Shown here in pieces: positions 25,080 to 33,331 of a DNA stretch of 38,281 nt. Source of the DNA: Bacteroidales bacterium KHT7 (GTDB lineage Bacteria; Bacteroidota; Bacteroidia; Bacteroidales; Bacteroidaceae); assembly GCA_900102385.1 (NCBI GenBank), contig FNBQ01000031.1, forward strand, positions 1 to 38,281, written 5' to 3'. The notes beneath the pieces are model-generated. The model was given only the letters and a program-made list of their open reading frames with translations. It searched no databases and was not told where the DNA came from. Made by a program: the position numbers and the translations under genes. Position 1 is the first letter of the stretch; every line of letters starts with the position of its first letter.

Positions 25080-26540
25080 ATGATGATTAAAAAGTTACTG
25101 GCAGCCTTTGCGGGCTGCCTTTTAATTTCAACAAACGCGGCGGCGCAGACAACGGCTCACATTCCATCGGCAAACGAGGTGGGCGCAATTGTATGTCCCG
25201 ATACGATAGCCGAGGTTCGGGCTCCTTTCGGGATGCTTCGGGTTAGTCGCCCGGTTTTTCCGTCAAGGTCGGTGAACATCGCAAAGAGCGGTGCGAAGAA
25301 GAACGTACTTTGCACGGCGGTTATCCAGAAATGTATCGACAAACTCTCGGCCAAGGGCGGCGGAAGAGTAATCGTTCCTGCCGGAACATGGCTCACGGGT
25401 CGCATCACTCTGAAAGACAATGTTGAACTTCATCTGCAAGAAGGAGCTGTACTTCAGTTCAGCGACAAGATAAAAGATTATCTGCCAGCCGTATTCACCC
25501 GAAACGAAGGCGTTGAACTTTACTCGCTCGGCTCGCTAATATATGCCAACGGCGCAACGAATATCGCCCTCACTGGAAAAGGAAAACTCGTTGGCCCGGG
25601 CAAGGAGAACGAGATTTACGCCCAGCGAATGGACGGTATCGTAATCGAGAATTTCATCAGACTTGACAGTCAGGTAGAGAAGCGAGTTTTCGATGGAAAA
25701 AGCCTGAAGGACAATCCTGCGGTTACGTTCAACGGCACGGAGGAGAAGAATATGAATGCAATTTTTCTGCCGATGTTCTTTGCTCCGATGAACTGTAAAA
25801 ACGTGCTTGTCGAGGGCGTTACGTTCGAGAATTCAATCTTCTGGAACATCGTTCCGGTTTATTGCGAGAACGTTATTATCCGCGGATGTTCGGTAGACAG
25901 CAACGGCGGAAGAACAGACGGTATCGACATCGAATCGTCGAAAAATGTTCTGATTGAGTATGTTACGCTTGCCTGCGGCGACGATTGCTTTACAATTAAA
26001 TCGGGCCGTGCCGAGGACGGTTTGAGAGTGAACAAGGCTTCGGAAAACATCGTAATCAGATATTGCCTTGCACAGCGAGGCCCCGGCGGAATGACCATCG
26101 GAAGCGAGACTGCCGGATGGGTGCGCAACGTGTATATGCACGACTGCGTGTTTCATTCTCCGCTCAACGGATTCTATTTCAAAACCCGAAGAAACCGCGG
26201 CGGTGGCGGCGAGAACATGACTTTCGAACGCATCAGAATGATTTCGCCCAAGCGCGCCTTTCGTTGGGATATGCTCGGCTCGCCGATGTATATGGGCGAA
26301 CTGGCAAACCGACTTCCAATCCGTCCGATTGTGCCGCTCACTCCGGCGTATCGCCACTTTACGATGAACGAGATTCTGGTTGAAAAGTGCAAGACGCTCA
26401 TTGCGGCAACCGGAATTCCCGAAAGTCCGGTTGAGGACGTGAAAATATCGAATCTCGAAGCGCAGTGCGACGAGGAACTCGAACTTAGCGATGTCCTCAA
26501 CTTCTCGATGAAGAATTGTGTTATTAACAGCAAAAAATAA
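25080..26540 (+). CDS. Secreted GH28 polygalacturonase-family protein with altered active site
   Basis: 486 aa when started at the ATG at 25080 (MMIKKLLAAFAGCLLIS, signal peptide cut after NAAAQ); the open frame starts earlier inside rpoD. A right-handed beta-helix of family GH28 follows the N-terminal segment with AKGGGRVIVPAGTWLTGRI. Catalytic aspartates are all present: D280 in RTDGID, and D301 and D302 in CGDDCF. The usual GHG histidine is replaced by P335 (RGPGGMTIGSE), and the arginine of the substrate motif RxK is tyrosine (GFYFKTRRNRGGGG). This points to a substrate other than plain polygalacturonate, or weak activity. It probably releases galacturonate-type residues from pectin in the periplasm or outside. 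No PUL genes are adjacent; it lies 4 nt after rpoD and 12 nt before cysS. Confidence 0.84.
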   Translation: MMIKKLLAAFAGCLLISTNAAAQTTAHIPSANEVGAIVCPDTIAEVRAPFGMLRVSRPVFPSRSVNIAKSGAKKNVLCTAVIQKCIDKLSAKGGGRVIVPAGTWLTGRITLKDNVELHLQEGAVLQFSDKIKDYLPAVFTRNEGVELYSLGSLIYANGATNIALTGKGKLVGPGKENEIYAQRMDGIVIENFIRLDSQVEKRVFDGKSLKDNPAVTFNGTEEKNMNAIFLPMFFAPMNCKNVLVEGVTFENSIFWNIVPVYCENVIIRGCSVDSNGGRTDGIDIESSKNVLIEYVTLACGDDCFTIKSGRAEDGLRVNKASENIVIRYCLAQRGPGGMTIGSETAGWVRNVYMHDCVFHSPLNGFYFKTRRNRGGGGENMTFERIRMISPKRAFRWDMLGSPMYMGELANRLPIRPIVPLTPAYRHFTMNEILVEKCKTLIAATGIPESPVEDVKISNLEAQCDEELELSDVLNFSMKNCVINSKK

Positions 26541-26552
26541 AAACAAAAATAT

Positions 26553-28037
26553 ATGGAACAGAATCTTTTGATTTACAATACGCTCACCCGAACAAAGGAG
26601 CTTTTCAAGCCCCTTACTCCCGGAAGAGTGGGAATGTATGTGTGCGGTCCTACGGTTTATGGCGACGCGCATCTGGGACACGCACGTCCTGCAATCACAT
26701 TCGATATTCTTTTTCGCTACTTGCAGCACATTGGCTACAAGGTTCGCTATGTCCGCAACATTACCGATGTAGGTCATCTTGAGCACGATGCCGACGATGG
26801 CGAGGACAAGATTGCAAAGAAGGCTCGTCTTGAACAGTTGGAGCCTATGGAGGTGGCTCAGTATTACACCAACCGCTTTAATGCGGCAATGGCTAAACTG
26901 AATGTTCTTCCGCCAAGCATCGAGCCTCACGCAACGGGTCATATCATAGAGCAGATTCAGCTTGTCAAGGAGATTATGGACAACGGATATGCTTACGAGA
27001 GTCAAGGCTCTGTTTATTTCGATGTTGCAAAGTATAACAAAGACCATAAGTACGGCATCCTCTCGGGTCGTGACCTTGAGAATGTGAAAGATAACAGCCG
27101 CGAACTTGACGGACAGAGTGAGAAACGCAATCAGGCTGACTTTGCTCTGTGGAAGTGCGCCCAGCCAGAACATATCATGCGCTGGCCGAGCCCTTGGAGC
27201 GACGGATTCCCAGGCTGGCACTGCGAATGTACGGCAATGGGACGCAAGTATCTGGGCAATCATTTTGATATCCACGGAGGAGGAATGGACTTGATTTTCC
27301 CTCATCATGAGTGCGAGATTGCGCAGGCTGTTGCAAGTCAGGGCGACCAGATGGTTCACTACTGGATGCACAACAACATGATAACCATCGACGGAAAGAA
27401 GATGGGCAAGAGCTACAACAACTTCATCACGCTCGACCAGTTCTTTACCGGCGACCATCCTCTGTTGCAGCGTCCTTATTCGGCAATGACCATCCGTTTC
27501 TTCATCCTTCAGGCACAGTATCGCAGCACCGTAGATTTCAGCAACGATGCTCTTCAGGCAGCCGAGAAGGGAATGCAGAGACTCTTCGAAGGACTCGACG
27601 CTCTCGACCGCATTGTTCCGTCGGCATCAGGCTCGGTTGAGATGAAGTATGTTGATGAACTCCGCCAGAAGTGTTACGACTCGATGAACGATGACTTGAA
27701 TACACCTATCGTCATCAGCCTTCTGTTTGATGCCTGCCGTGTAATCAACACTATCGTAGACAAGAAGGCAACCATTACAGCCGATGTTCTTGAGGCTCTG
27801 AAGCAGTTGTTCCACACATTCGTATTTGATATTCTCGGACTGAAGAAGGAAGAGGGCGGCAACAGCGCGCGCGAGGAGGCTTTCGGCAAGGTTGTAGACA
27901 TGCTTCTTGAGCAGCGTGCCAAAGCAAAGGCCAATAAGGACTGGGCTACAAGCGATGCCATACGCGACAATCTGGCGGCACTCGGCTTCGAGATTAAAGA
28001 CTCGAAGGATGGTGCTACTTGGAAGTTGAACAAGTAA
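26553..28037 (+). CDS. cysS: Cysteinyl-tRNA synthetase
   Basis: 494 aa class I synthetase charging tRNA-Cys. The HIGH motif is HLGH at 40-43 ([12 protein letters not shown]) and the KMSKS motif is KMGKS (near 288-292, [14 protein letters not shown]). Zinc ligands are C31 (YVCGPTVYG), the Cys of [10 protein letters not shown] near 227, and HHECE near 252. The C-terminal domain with [25 protein letters not shown] is standard. Length is a little above the E. coli enzyme (461). It follows the GH28 gene after 12 nt with no terminator and precedes a small membrane protein gene by 14 nt. Confidence 0.96.
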   Translation: MEQNLLIYNTLTRTKELFKPLTPGRVGMYVCGPTVYGDAHLGHARPAITFDILFRYLQHIGYKVRYVRNITDVGHLEHDADDGEDKIAKKARLEQLEPMEVAQYYTNRFNAAMAKLNVLPPSIEPHATGHIIEQIQLVKEIMDNGYAYESQGSVYFDVAKYNKDHKYGILSGRDLENVKDNSRELDGQSEKRNQADFALWKCAQPEHIMRWPSPWSDGFPGWHCECTAMGRKYLGNHFDIHGGGMDLIFPHHECEIAQAVASQGDQMVHYWMHNNMITIDGKKMGKSYNNFITLDQFFTGDHPLLQRPYSAMTIRFFILQAQYRSTVDFSNDALQAAEKGMQRLFEGLDALDRIVPSASGSVEMKYVDELRQKCYDSMNDDLNTPIVISLLFDACRVINTIVDKKATITADVLEALKQLFHTFVFDILGLKKEEGGNSAREEAFGKVVDMLLEQRAKAKANKDWATSDAIRDNLAALGFEIKDSKDGATWKLNK

Positions 28038-28051
28038 AATGACATCTTGAC

Positions 28052-28237
28052 ATGTACAACGTAAGCAAGTATTTCATGATTGCGTCTGCAATCTTCAGCC
28101 TGATATGCTGCGGTGGTGCGGTATGGGCTGGCATCAAACTGAACAACGACAGCACATGCTACTTCATGGCGCTGATATTCTTGGTAGCCTTCGTCTGGCT
28201 TGCCTTGTCTATCAAGAAGATGGGCAGCAACGATTAG
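28052..28237 (+). CDS. Small two-helix membrane protein, unknown function
   Basis: 61 aa with two hydrophobic segments (about 7-27, MIASAIFSLICCGGAVWAGI, and 36-54, CYFMALIFLVAFVWLALSI) and a basic-then-acidic tail KKMGSND. The CC in helix one and the short loop LNNDST are the only notable features. It starts 14 nt after cysS and is followed by the terminator of the unit, so it is the last gene of the rpoD-GH28-cysS string. I do not recognise the family. Coding is supported by codon composition like the neighbours and by tight spacing. Confidence 0.65.
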   Translation: MYNVSKYFMIASAIFSLICCGGAVWAGIKLNNDSTCYFMALIFLVAFVWLALSIKKMGSND

Positions 28238-28261
28238 CAAGATGTACATTTGTAAAAATTA

Positions 28262-28298
28262 AATCCTCCAATGACCAACATTGGAGGATTCCTTTTTT
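28262..28298 (+). terminator. Terminator of the rpoD-GH28-cysS unit
   Basis: A perfect 12-bp stem AATCCTCCAATG (28262-28273) with 28279-28290, loop ACCAA, then CCTTTTTT. The opposite strand also ends in a T-rich stretch, so it may work both ways. Confidence 0.88.
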
Positions 28299-28541
28299 CG
28301 AAATAAACAAGAGTGTTGCACAAATTAAGGTTTAGGTTGCAAAACTATCATAAAAAAACTAATCACTAATAATTACATATCTATGAATCTAATTCCTATC
28401 TATTGTGATGACACGCCAATGACATGTTTGTGACATCAGAAATCATTTTTTTTTATGATTTTGTTGCAAAAAATGTTGGTGTCGTGAGTTGAATCTGTTT
28501 ACTTTGCATTGTAATCATGGGTTATTGCCTATAAAAATGAT
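28299..28541. promoter_or_regulatory. AT-rich intergenic stretch with candidate promoter 28476-28506
   Basis: About 240 nt without a gene. TTGG at 28476 and TTACTTTG at 28499-28506 (20 nt spacing) form an imperfect promoter for the lipoprotein gene at 28542. A hairpin AAATCAT/ATGATTT (28440-28461) lies just upstream, and TGACA occurs three times between about 28407 and 28437. The motif functions are not known. Confidence 0.4.
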
Positions 28542-29207
28542 ATGAGGAAAATATTATACACATTTGTTTTATTAACATTCTCGGTGTTTGTTATGTGTTG
28601 TTCTTCAAAAACCGAGGGTGAGAAATCTTGCAAGGAATCACGGCATAACTTTGATGCTATTCATTTAAACGATAGCGCGCTTATGTTGATGCAGTCCGTT
28701 GATTCAACAAAGATAAGAATAGCTATACAATTATTGGATAGTGCTATATCTATTGACACGATACAATGCGACAGACGTAGTTTCTATTGGAATAAAGCTG
28801 GCGCATATGCTATTTTGGGCGACTCTGTTAGGTATGAAAAAGACATGGAAACTGCCATGAGCCTTCTTCCTTCAGATAATTTACTAAGACTGGTTTTTTA
28901 CGGAAAAAAATATAAAAAGGCAAACAAAAGCGATTCCTCAGCGTACTATTTGTCCCGAGCTATATTTTTATGCGATAGTCTGTTAGAAAAGAAATATGAT
29001 GAAAGTGTAGTTTTTTCCAAGGTTACAGCCTTGTCTCTTTATAAGGGGGATATGGCAGCCAAAAGGTGTTTGACGGAGGCATTGTCAAAGCATCCCGAAA
29101 GTGTACTTCTAAGCACGATAAATGAGAATTGGAACTATAAAAAACAAACTTTTGATGGATTTATGAGTAATTGGCAGCGAAATGGTATTCCTATTGAAAA
29201 CGAATGA
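28542..29207 (+). CDS. Putative lipoprotein with TPR-like helices, unknown function
   Basis: 221 aa. The N-terminus MRKILYTFVLLTFSVFVMCC is a hydrophobic export signal followed by Cys and SSK, suggesting a lipoprotein (C19 or C20), although the lipobox is poor. The rest is predicted helical. Segments such as IAIQLLDSAISIDTI, FYWNKAGAYAILGD and YYLSRAIFLCDSLLEKKYD look like degenerate tetratricopeptide helices. Base composition is clearly more AT-rich than in the surrounding genes, with codons such as TTA and ATA frequent, hinting at foreign origin or low expression. It stands alone between two terminators. I do not recognise a specific family. Confidence 0.6.
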   Translation: MRKILYTFVLLTFSVFVMCCSSKTEGEKSCKESRHNFDAIHLNDSALMLMQSVDSTKIRIAIQLLDSAISIDTIQCDRRSFYWNKAGAYAILGDSVRYEKDMETAMSLLPSDNLLRLVFYGKKYKKANKSDSSAYYLSRAIFLCDSLLEKKYDESVVFSKVTALSLYKGDMAAKRCLTEALSKHPESVLLSTINENWNYKKQTFDGFMSNWQRNGIPIENE

Positions 29208-29249
29208 GATTTAATACAGATATATGACTTTTGTGCCTAAAAGCCATAA

Positions 29250-29291
29250 AAAACGCATCGCCTAAGAAAATCTTGTAAGGCGATGCGTTTT
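29250..29291. terminator. Bidirectional terminator between convergent genes
   Basis: A perfect 14-bp stem AAAACGCATCGCCT (29250-29263) with 29278-29291. Inside the loop AAGA and TCTT can add a second short stem. A-rich and T-rich edges on both sides let it serve the lipoprotein gene (+) and the outer-membrane protein gene (-). Confidence 0.88.
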
Positions 29292-29296
29292 CAGTT

Positions 29297-29983
29297 TTAT
29301 TTGCCAAACACGAGACTAAAAGTGAAGTTGCAGAACGTAAGGTCGTTCTTAAACAGATTGTGGTTTATTCCGTCGTCGTATTTGTCGCAATACTCGTAAT
29401 CGTCGTCGCAACCAATCTTGTCGGGGTTGAACAGACGGAAATCATCGTTCACAAACCAGTTGGCCGTTTGAATGTCGGCTCGCACGCTGCCCGACAGATT
29501 GCCGGTTATAGGAAATTCGTAGCCCAGAGTGAATGATATTCCGCAGTAGTTTTTCGAAATATTGTTAGAGTAATAGTTGTATCGGCTGTTGATGTTGTAA
29601 ACCCTGTCCTGATAGTTGAACAGACCAACGCCGAGGTTGAAGAACAAGGCATCTCTGTTCATTACATAGCGCAGGGTAAGTGCCGGACGGATAAAGTGGA
29701 CGTGCGCCTTGTCCTTGCCCTTCTGAATGTTGTTGTAGTCGTATTGCAGACCGAGGGCAAACCACTCGCAGAAGTAGAAGCGTGAATCCATATTAAGGTT
29801 GTAGCCAAGACGGTTGCCGTTCTTCTCGAAGAAACTGTAACTGGCATTTGTCTTTGCTGCTGAGGCCGATAAGCCGCCGCCCACTCCGACGCTGTATAAT
29901 TCTGGCAGATTTTGCGCCTTCAGACTGACGGCGCACATTGAAAACAATGATACACAAATGAGTTTTTTAAGTGATTTGTTCAT
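29297..29983 (-). CDS. Outer-membrane beta-barrel protein, unknown role
   Basis: 228 aa when started at the ATG at 29983 (MNKSLKKLICVSLFSMCAVS), a signal peptide cut after SLKAQ; the frame is open further upstream but that part is not protein-like. The mature chain has regularly spaced amphipathic strands (LGYNLNMDSRFYFCEWFALGL, counted as two strands, then FIRPALTLRYVM, LFFNLGVGLFNYQ and YCGISFTLGYEF) and ends with FTFSLVFGK, the aromatic C-terminal strand of outer-membrane barrels. Size suggests an 8-10-stranded OmpX/OmpW-like barrel. Acidic loops near 200-215 (DDDYEYCDKYDDG) may bind cations. A -7 box TAGTTTTG lies 31 nt upstream. Function is not known. Confidence 0.75.
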   Translation of the reverse strand: MNKSLKKLICVSLFSMCAVSLKAQNLPELYSVGVGGGLSASAAKTNASYSFFEKNGNRLGYNLNMDSRFYFCEWFALGLQYDYNNIQKGKDKAHVHFIRPALTLRYVMNRDALFFNLGVGLFNYQDRVYNINSRYNYYSNNISKNYCGISFTLGYEFPITGNLSGSVRADIQTANWFVNDDFRLFNPDKIGCDDDYEYCDKYDDGINHNLFKNDLTFCNFTFSLVFGK

Positions 29984-30013
29984 AATAATATAAAAGATAG
30001 TCATATTTGGCTG

Positions 30014-30021
30014 CAAAACTA
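30014..30021 (-). promoter_or_regulatory. Candidate -7 box of the outer-membrane protein gene
   Basis: On the minus strand TAGTTTTG, 31 nt before the ATG. The best -33 candidate (TTG at 30045-30047) is 23 nt away, longer than usual. Confidence 0.4.
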
Positions 30022-30153
30022 CAAAATTAAACTGAATAATTGAGCAATTTGAGAGTTGAAAATTGAAAAACTGATTCAAAATCTATTTGACAATTTGAGA
30101 GAAAATTGAAAGGCCCTATGAGAAGAGCGAAAGCAATTCTCAACTTAGAATAG

Positions 30154-30362
30154 CTCGAACCTTTCGGCTTGCTTGTCCGAACCTTCCCTGAACCTTCCCC
30201 GTAGCTACTCCGTTCCTACCCCGTAGCTACCCCGTAGCTACCTCGTACCTTGAACCTATCTTCCGGCTTACTTTCCCGTATCCTGAACGTACCTTGAACG
30301 AACCTTTCGGCTTGCTTGCCCCTTGCTACCCCCTTACAGTCGGCTTACTATCGGCTTACTTC
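30154..30362. repeat. Degenerate minisatellite, 19 units of exactly 11 bp (array A)
   Basis: The block divides without remainder into 19 consecutive 11-mers. Examples are CCCGTAGCTAC (30198, 30220, 30231), CGGCTTGCTTG (30165, 30308), AACGTACCTTG (30286) and CGGCTTACTTC (30352). Units differ at many positions, but position 8 is C in all 19 and position 9 is T in 17. No insertion or deletion breaks the phase. The composition is pyrimidine-rich on this strand. It occupies most of the gene-free stretch 30080-30542 and encodes nothing recognisable. Confidence 0.85.
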
Positions 30363-30395
30363 AAAAACATTACCAATTAACAAATCAGAAAAGAA

Positions 30396-30465
30396 CTTTC
30401 AACTTTCGATTTTCAATTCTCAACTAAAATAATTGTCAATTGTCCATTGTCAATTGTCCATTCAA
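30396..30465. repeat. AT-rich flank of array A with short direct repeats
   Basis: This contains a TTTCAACTTTCGATTTTCAA-type block (30397-30423) and then two exact copies of the 14-mer GTCAATTGTCCATT (30435-30448, 30449-30462). The left side of the array (30051-30071) has GAGTTGAAAATTGAAAA, nearly the inverted form of the right block, so the array lies between imperfect inverted flanks. The same blocks, in reverse orientation, flank the array at 37981. Confidence 0.6.
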
Positions 30466-30542
30466 AAAAACAAGTCAAATTTGCCGCATGATGCAATAAT
30501 AAAGCCGATATTTCCGTTATTCTGAAAATATACTCAGAAAAG

Positions 30543-31364
30543 ATGAACAAATTATTTGCCACTATAATCGCATTGCTGCTGTCGGCAACCGCAATGGCGC
30601 AAACATACGAACAACTTGTAGAAAAAGCCGAGAAATACGCAAAGTCCGACAGTCTTGTCAAGGCAGAAGAACTGTACAAAGAGGCTCTGAAACAGAATCC
30701 GTACAAGGGAAGCAATGCCCTCGTCTTTTCAAACCTCGGAAAAGTTCAGGAGGCGCAGGGCAAAAACAAGGAAGCACTCGAATCGTACACATACGCCGTA
30801 AACATGGCACCGACGTCTGTTCCGCTTAGGCTTAACCGCGCCGGGTTCTACCTTCAGCAGAATGCCTTGGACAAGGCTCTGCTCGACTATACTTACGCGC
30901 TCGACATCAACCCAAAGACGAAGGAGGCACTTCTCTATCGCGCCTATATCTATGTAAGGCGAAGGGAACTCGACAAGGCAAAGCGCGATTATACCGAACT
31001 CTTGGCAATAGAGCCGAACCACTACGAAGGAGGGCTCGGCATGGCTCTGCTAAACGAAAAACTCGGAAAGCGTCGCGAGGCGATAGAGCAACTTACCAAT
31101 ATGCTCGTTGCCTATCCCGAAAAATCCGAACTTTATCAGGCAAGGGCTGAGATTGAACTTGCGCTCGAACAGAACGACATGGCTCTGCTCGATGTTGAAC
31201 AGGCTCTGAAACTATCGCCCGGCGATGCCGAACTGTACGTATTCAAGGCTCAGATTCACCTTGTTATGAAGAACAAGACGCAGGCACGCGCCGATTTGGA
31301 CAAGGCCGTTTCGCTTGGCATAAACCGTGCGCAGGTTGCCGAGATGTATAAGCGGTGCAAGTAA
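30543..31364 (+). CDS. Exported tetratricopeptide repeat protein
   Basis: 273 aa. Signal peptide 1-19 (MNKLFATIIALLLSATAMA, cut before QTYEQ). About seven TPR units fill the rest, at roughly 22-55, 60-93, 94-127, 128-161, 162-195, 196-229 and 230-263. Typical consensus pieces are YKEALKQNP, ALLDYTYALDINPKTKEALLYRAYIYV and DMALLDVEQALKLSPGDAELYV (each broken over two helices). Such proteins act as periplasmic scaffolds; the partner is unknown. No good -7 box was found upstream. It converges on recQ: the two stop codons are separated by a single base, and no shared terminator is visible. Confidence 0.85.
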   Translation: MNKLFATIIALLLSATAMAQTYEQLVEKAEKYAKSDSLVKAEELYKEALKQNPYKGSNALVFSNLGKVQEAQGKNKEALESYTYAVNMAPTSVPLRLNRAGFYLQQNALDKALLDYTYALDINPKTKEALLYRAYIYVRRRELDKAKRDYTELLAIEPNHYEGGLGMALLNEKLGKRREAIEQLTNMLVAYPEKSELYQARAEIELALEQNDMALLDVEQALKLSPGDAELYVFKAQIHLVMKNKTQARADLDKAVSLGINRAQVAEMYKRCK

Positions 31365-31365
31365 A

Positions 31366-33201
31366 CTACAACTTTCCCATTCCTTTGTATTGCCTGATGA
31401 GACTTACAAAATCCTTGCCGTAGCGTTCTTTCTTAAACTCGCCGATACCGCTAATCTCGCCAAATGCGTCGAGCGATGTAGGCTGAATGCTTGCAAGCAG
31501 ATGCAAAGTCTTGTCGTTAAGAATGATGTAAGCCGGAAATCCCTGATTGTCGGCAAGTTGCTTGCGCAGTTCGCGCAGATGGTCGAAGAGGGTAGAATCT
31601 TCCTCGCCTGGCTCAAAGTTGGCAAGCACAGGTATGATTGGCGTTTTTGCGGTGCGCTTGCGAGTCTGTCTCTCTGGCTCTTCGGGAGCGAGTTCGGCAA
31701 GCATCGCCTGCTTTCTTCCAAACAGAATGTCCTTGCCCAGAGGAGTTATTACGATTCGGTTATTCTCGTTGTACATTATTTCAAAAAATCCGAGTTGAAG
31801 CATCTGCAACAGATAGTCGAGCCAGTTTCGTGCTGGAACATCCCGACCAACGCCGAAAGTCTTCAGTTGCTCGTAGCCCTTGCCCACGACGTTCTGGTTA
31901 AGGTTTCCGCGCAGAATGTCGATAAGCAGATTGATGCCGATGCGCTCGTTGGTTCGTGCCACCGCGCTGAGAGCCTTCTGCACAAGGATTGAGCCGTCGA
32001 ACATCTTGGGCGGATTTTTGCAGACGTCGCAGTTTCCGCAGTTACATTCGGTTGTCTCGCCAAAATAGTTTAGCAGAATTCGGCGGCGGCAGTGGCTCGC
32101 CTCGGCATATTCCTGAATGCGCTTCAGTTTTTCTATGTTGATGTCCTTCTGGCCGCTTTCCTCGGCAAATTTCTTCTGCTGAATAACGTCGGCAATGCTG
32201 TAGAACATTATCGTCTCGGCTTTCAGACCGTCGCGCCCCGCACGACCAATTTCCTGATAGAATCCTTCCATGCTCTTTGGCATGTTGTAGTGTATAATCC
32301 ATCGCACGTTGCTCTTGTCTATGCCCATTCCGAAGGCTACGGTAGCCGTAACCACTTGCAGGTTGTCGTGAATGAAATCTTCCTGAACCGCATCGCGCTC
32401 CTTGCTCGAAAGCATGGCGTGATAAGGCTTTGCGTTTATTCCGTTTTTCTGAAGCATCTCAGCCACCTTTTCGGTTGTGTTTCGGCTAAGACAGTATATT
32501 ATTCCACTTTCGCCGGCGTGGTTTTCGATAAACTGTACAATCGTCTTGTCCTTGTGCTTCTTGTCCATTCCGCGGCGCACGTCGAGGCTGATGTTTGGTC
32601 GGTCGAACGAACTGATGAAAATCTCGTTCTCGCTTATTCTCAGCCCAAGTTGAGAGATTATGTCCTTGCGCGTAGTCTTGTCGGCTGTGGCGGTGAGAGC
32701 CACAATCGGCACGTTTGGGAAACATTCGTGCAGCGAACTCAGTTTTGCGTATTCTGGACGGAAATCGTGTCCCCATTGCGATATGCAGTGAGCCTCGTCG
32801 ATGGCAAAGAGAGATATGTTTATATCTCTTAGCAGATACGGAATTTCGAGCAGCAGCCGCTCGGGCGAGATGTACAGAAGTTTGATGCTTCCGCTGAGAC
32901 ATTGCTGGCGCACTCTGAAGTTTTCATTTTCGTCGAGGTTGCTGTTAAGTGCCGCTGCCGGAATGCCGTTGGCAAGCAGCGAGTCCACTTGGTCTTTCAT
33001 AAGCGATATTAGAGGCGAAACCACCACCGTAGTGCCGCCCAAGAGCAATGCCGGAAGTTGGTAGCAGATTGATTTGCCGCCACCCGTAGGCATCAGGACC
33101 ATAGTGTCCTTTTTTGAAAGAATGTTGTCGATGATTTCTTCTTGCAGAGGTCGGAATGAGTCGTATCCGAAATACTTTTTTAATGTCTCCAACTTTTTCA
33201 T
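31366..33201 (-). CDS. recQ: ATP-dependent DNA helicase RecQ
   Basis: 611 aa 3'-5' helicase for recombination and fork repair. It begins [17 protein letters not shown] (motif 0). Walker A is PTGGGKS ending at residue 44, the DEAH box is in [19 protein letters not shown] near 135, and motif VI is [11 protein letters not shown] near 320. The zinc-binding domain shows the Cys cluster CNCGNCDVC (about 375-383), followed by a winged-helix RQC region. The HRDC domain is at the end (about 535-600, [20 protein letters not shown]). All expected domains are present at the usual length. The ATG at 33201 follows a -7 box by only 5 nt, so the mRNA may be leaderless. Confidence 0.96.
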   Translation of the reverse strand: MKKLETLKKYFGYDSFRPLQEEIIDNILSKKDTMVLMPTGGGKSICYQLPALLLGGTTVVVSPLISLMKDQVDSLLANGIPAAALNSNLDENENFRVRQQCLSGSIKLLYISPERLLLEIPYLLRDINISLFAIDEAHCISQWGHDFRPEYAKLSSLHECFPNVPIVALTATADKTTRKDIISQLGLRISENEIFISSFDRPNISLDVRRGMDKKHKDKTIVQFIENHAGESGIIYCLSRNTTEKVAEMLQKNGINAKPYHAMLSSKERDAVQEDFIHDNLQVVTATVAFGMGIDKSNVRWIIHYNMPKSMEGFYQEIGRAGRDGLKAETIMFYSIADVIQQKKFAEESGQKDINIEKLKRIQEYAEASHCRRRILLNYFGETTECNCGNCDVCKNPPKMFDGSILVQKALSAVARTNERIGINLLIDILRGNLNQNVVGKGYEQLKTFGVGRDVPARNWLDYLLQMLQLGFFEIMYNENNRIVITPLGKDILFGRKQAMLAELAPEEPERQTRKRTAKTPIIPVLANFEPGEEDSTLFDHLRELRKQLADNQGFPAYIILNDKTLHLLASIQPTSLDAFGEISGIGEFKKERYGKDFVSLIRQYKGMGKL

Positions 33202-33206
33202 AAGTG

Positions 33207-33214
33207 CAAAAGTA
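33207..33214 (-). promoter_or_regulatory. Candidate -7 box of recQ
   Basis: On the minus strand TACTTTTG is followed by CACTT and the recQ ATG. The distance is identical to the one seen at dnaG. No clear -33 TTTG is found. Confidence 0.42.
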
Positions 33215-33277
33215 AAGTTTTTTTGTGTAAATGTGCTGTCTGTGTGCTTATTTTCAGTATTATTTTAATGGCAAAGA

Positions 33278-33308
33278 TTGGAAATTTGAAAAAAAATGTA
33301 GATTTTTG
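33278..33308 (+). promoter_or_regulatory. Weak promoter candidate for the AraC-type gene
   Basis: TTGG at 33278-33281 and GATTTTTG at 33301-33308 (about 20 nt apart) match the phylum consensus imperfectly; the first T of the -7 box is G. Confidence 0.35.
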
Positions 33309-33331
33309 CAAAACGATAATACGGAATTAGA

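Noticed and set aside
25833-27458. Long minus-strand open frame (541 codons) across the GH28 and cysS genes
   Set aside because: It lies opposite two clear enzymes with complete motifs, crosses the gap between them, and has no recognisable domain; it is a by-product of codon bias.
28250-28347. Possible minus-strand small RNA between a TAGTTTTG box (28340-28347) and the bidirectional hairpin at 28262-28290
   Set aside because: No -33 box at the right distance and no other support; the box alone is expected by chance in AT-rich DNA.
30154-30362. CRISPR array
   Set aside because: Units are 11 bp and contiguous with no spacers, and no cas genes are present.
32092-32832. Plus-strand frames opposite recQ (also 31327-31992)
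   Set aside because: RecQ has every expected motif on the minus strand; these frames have no domain and no start signals.
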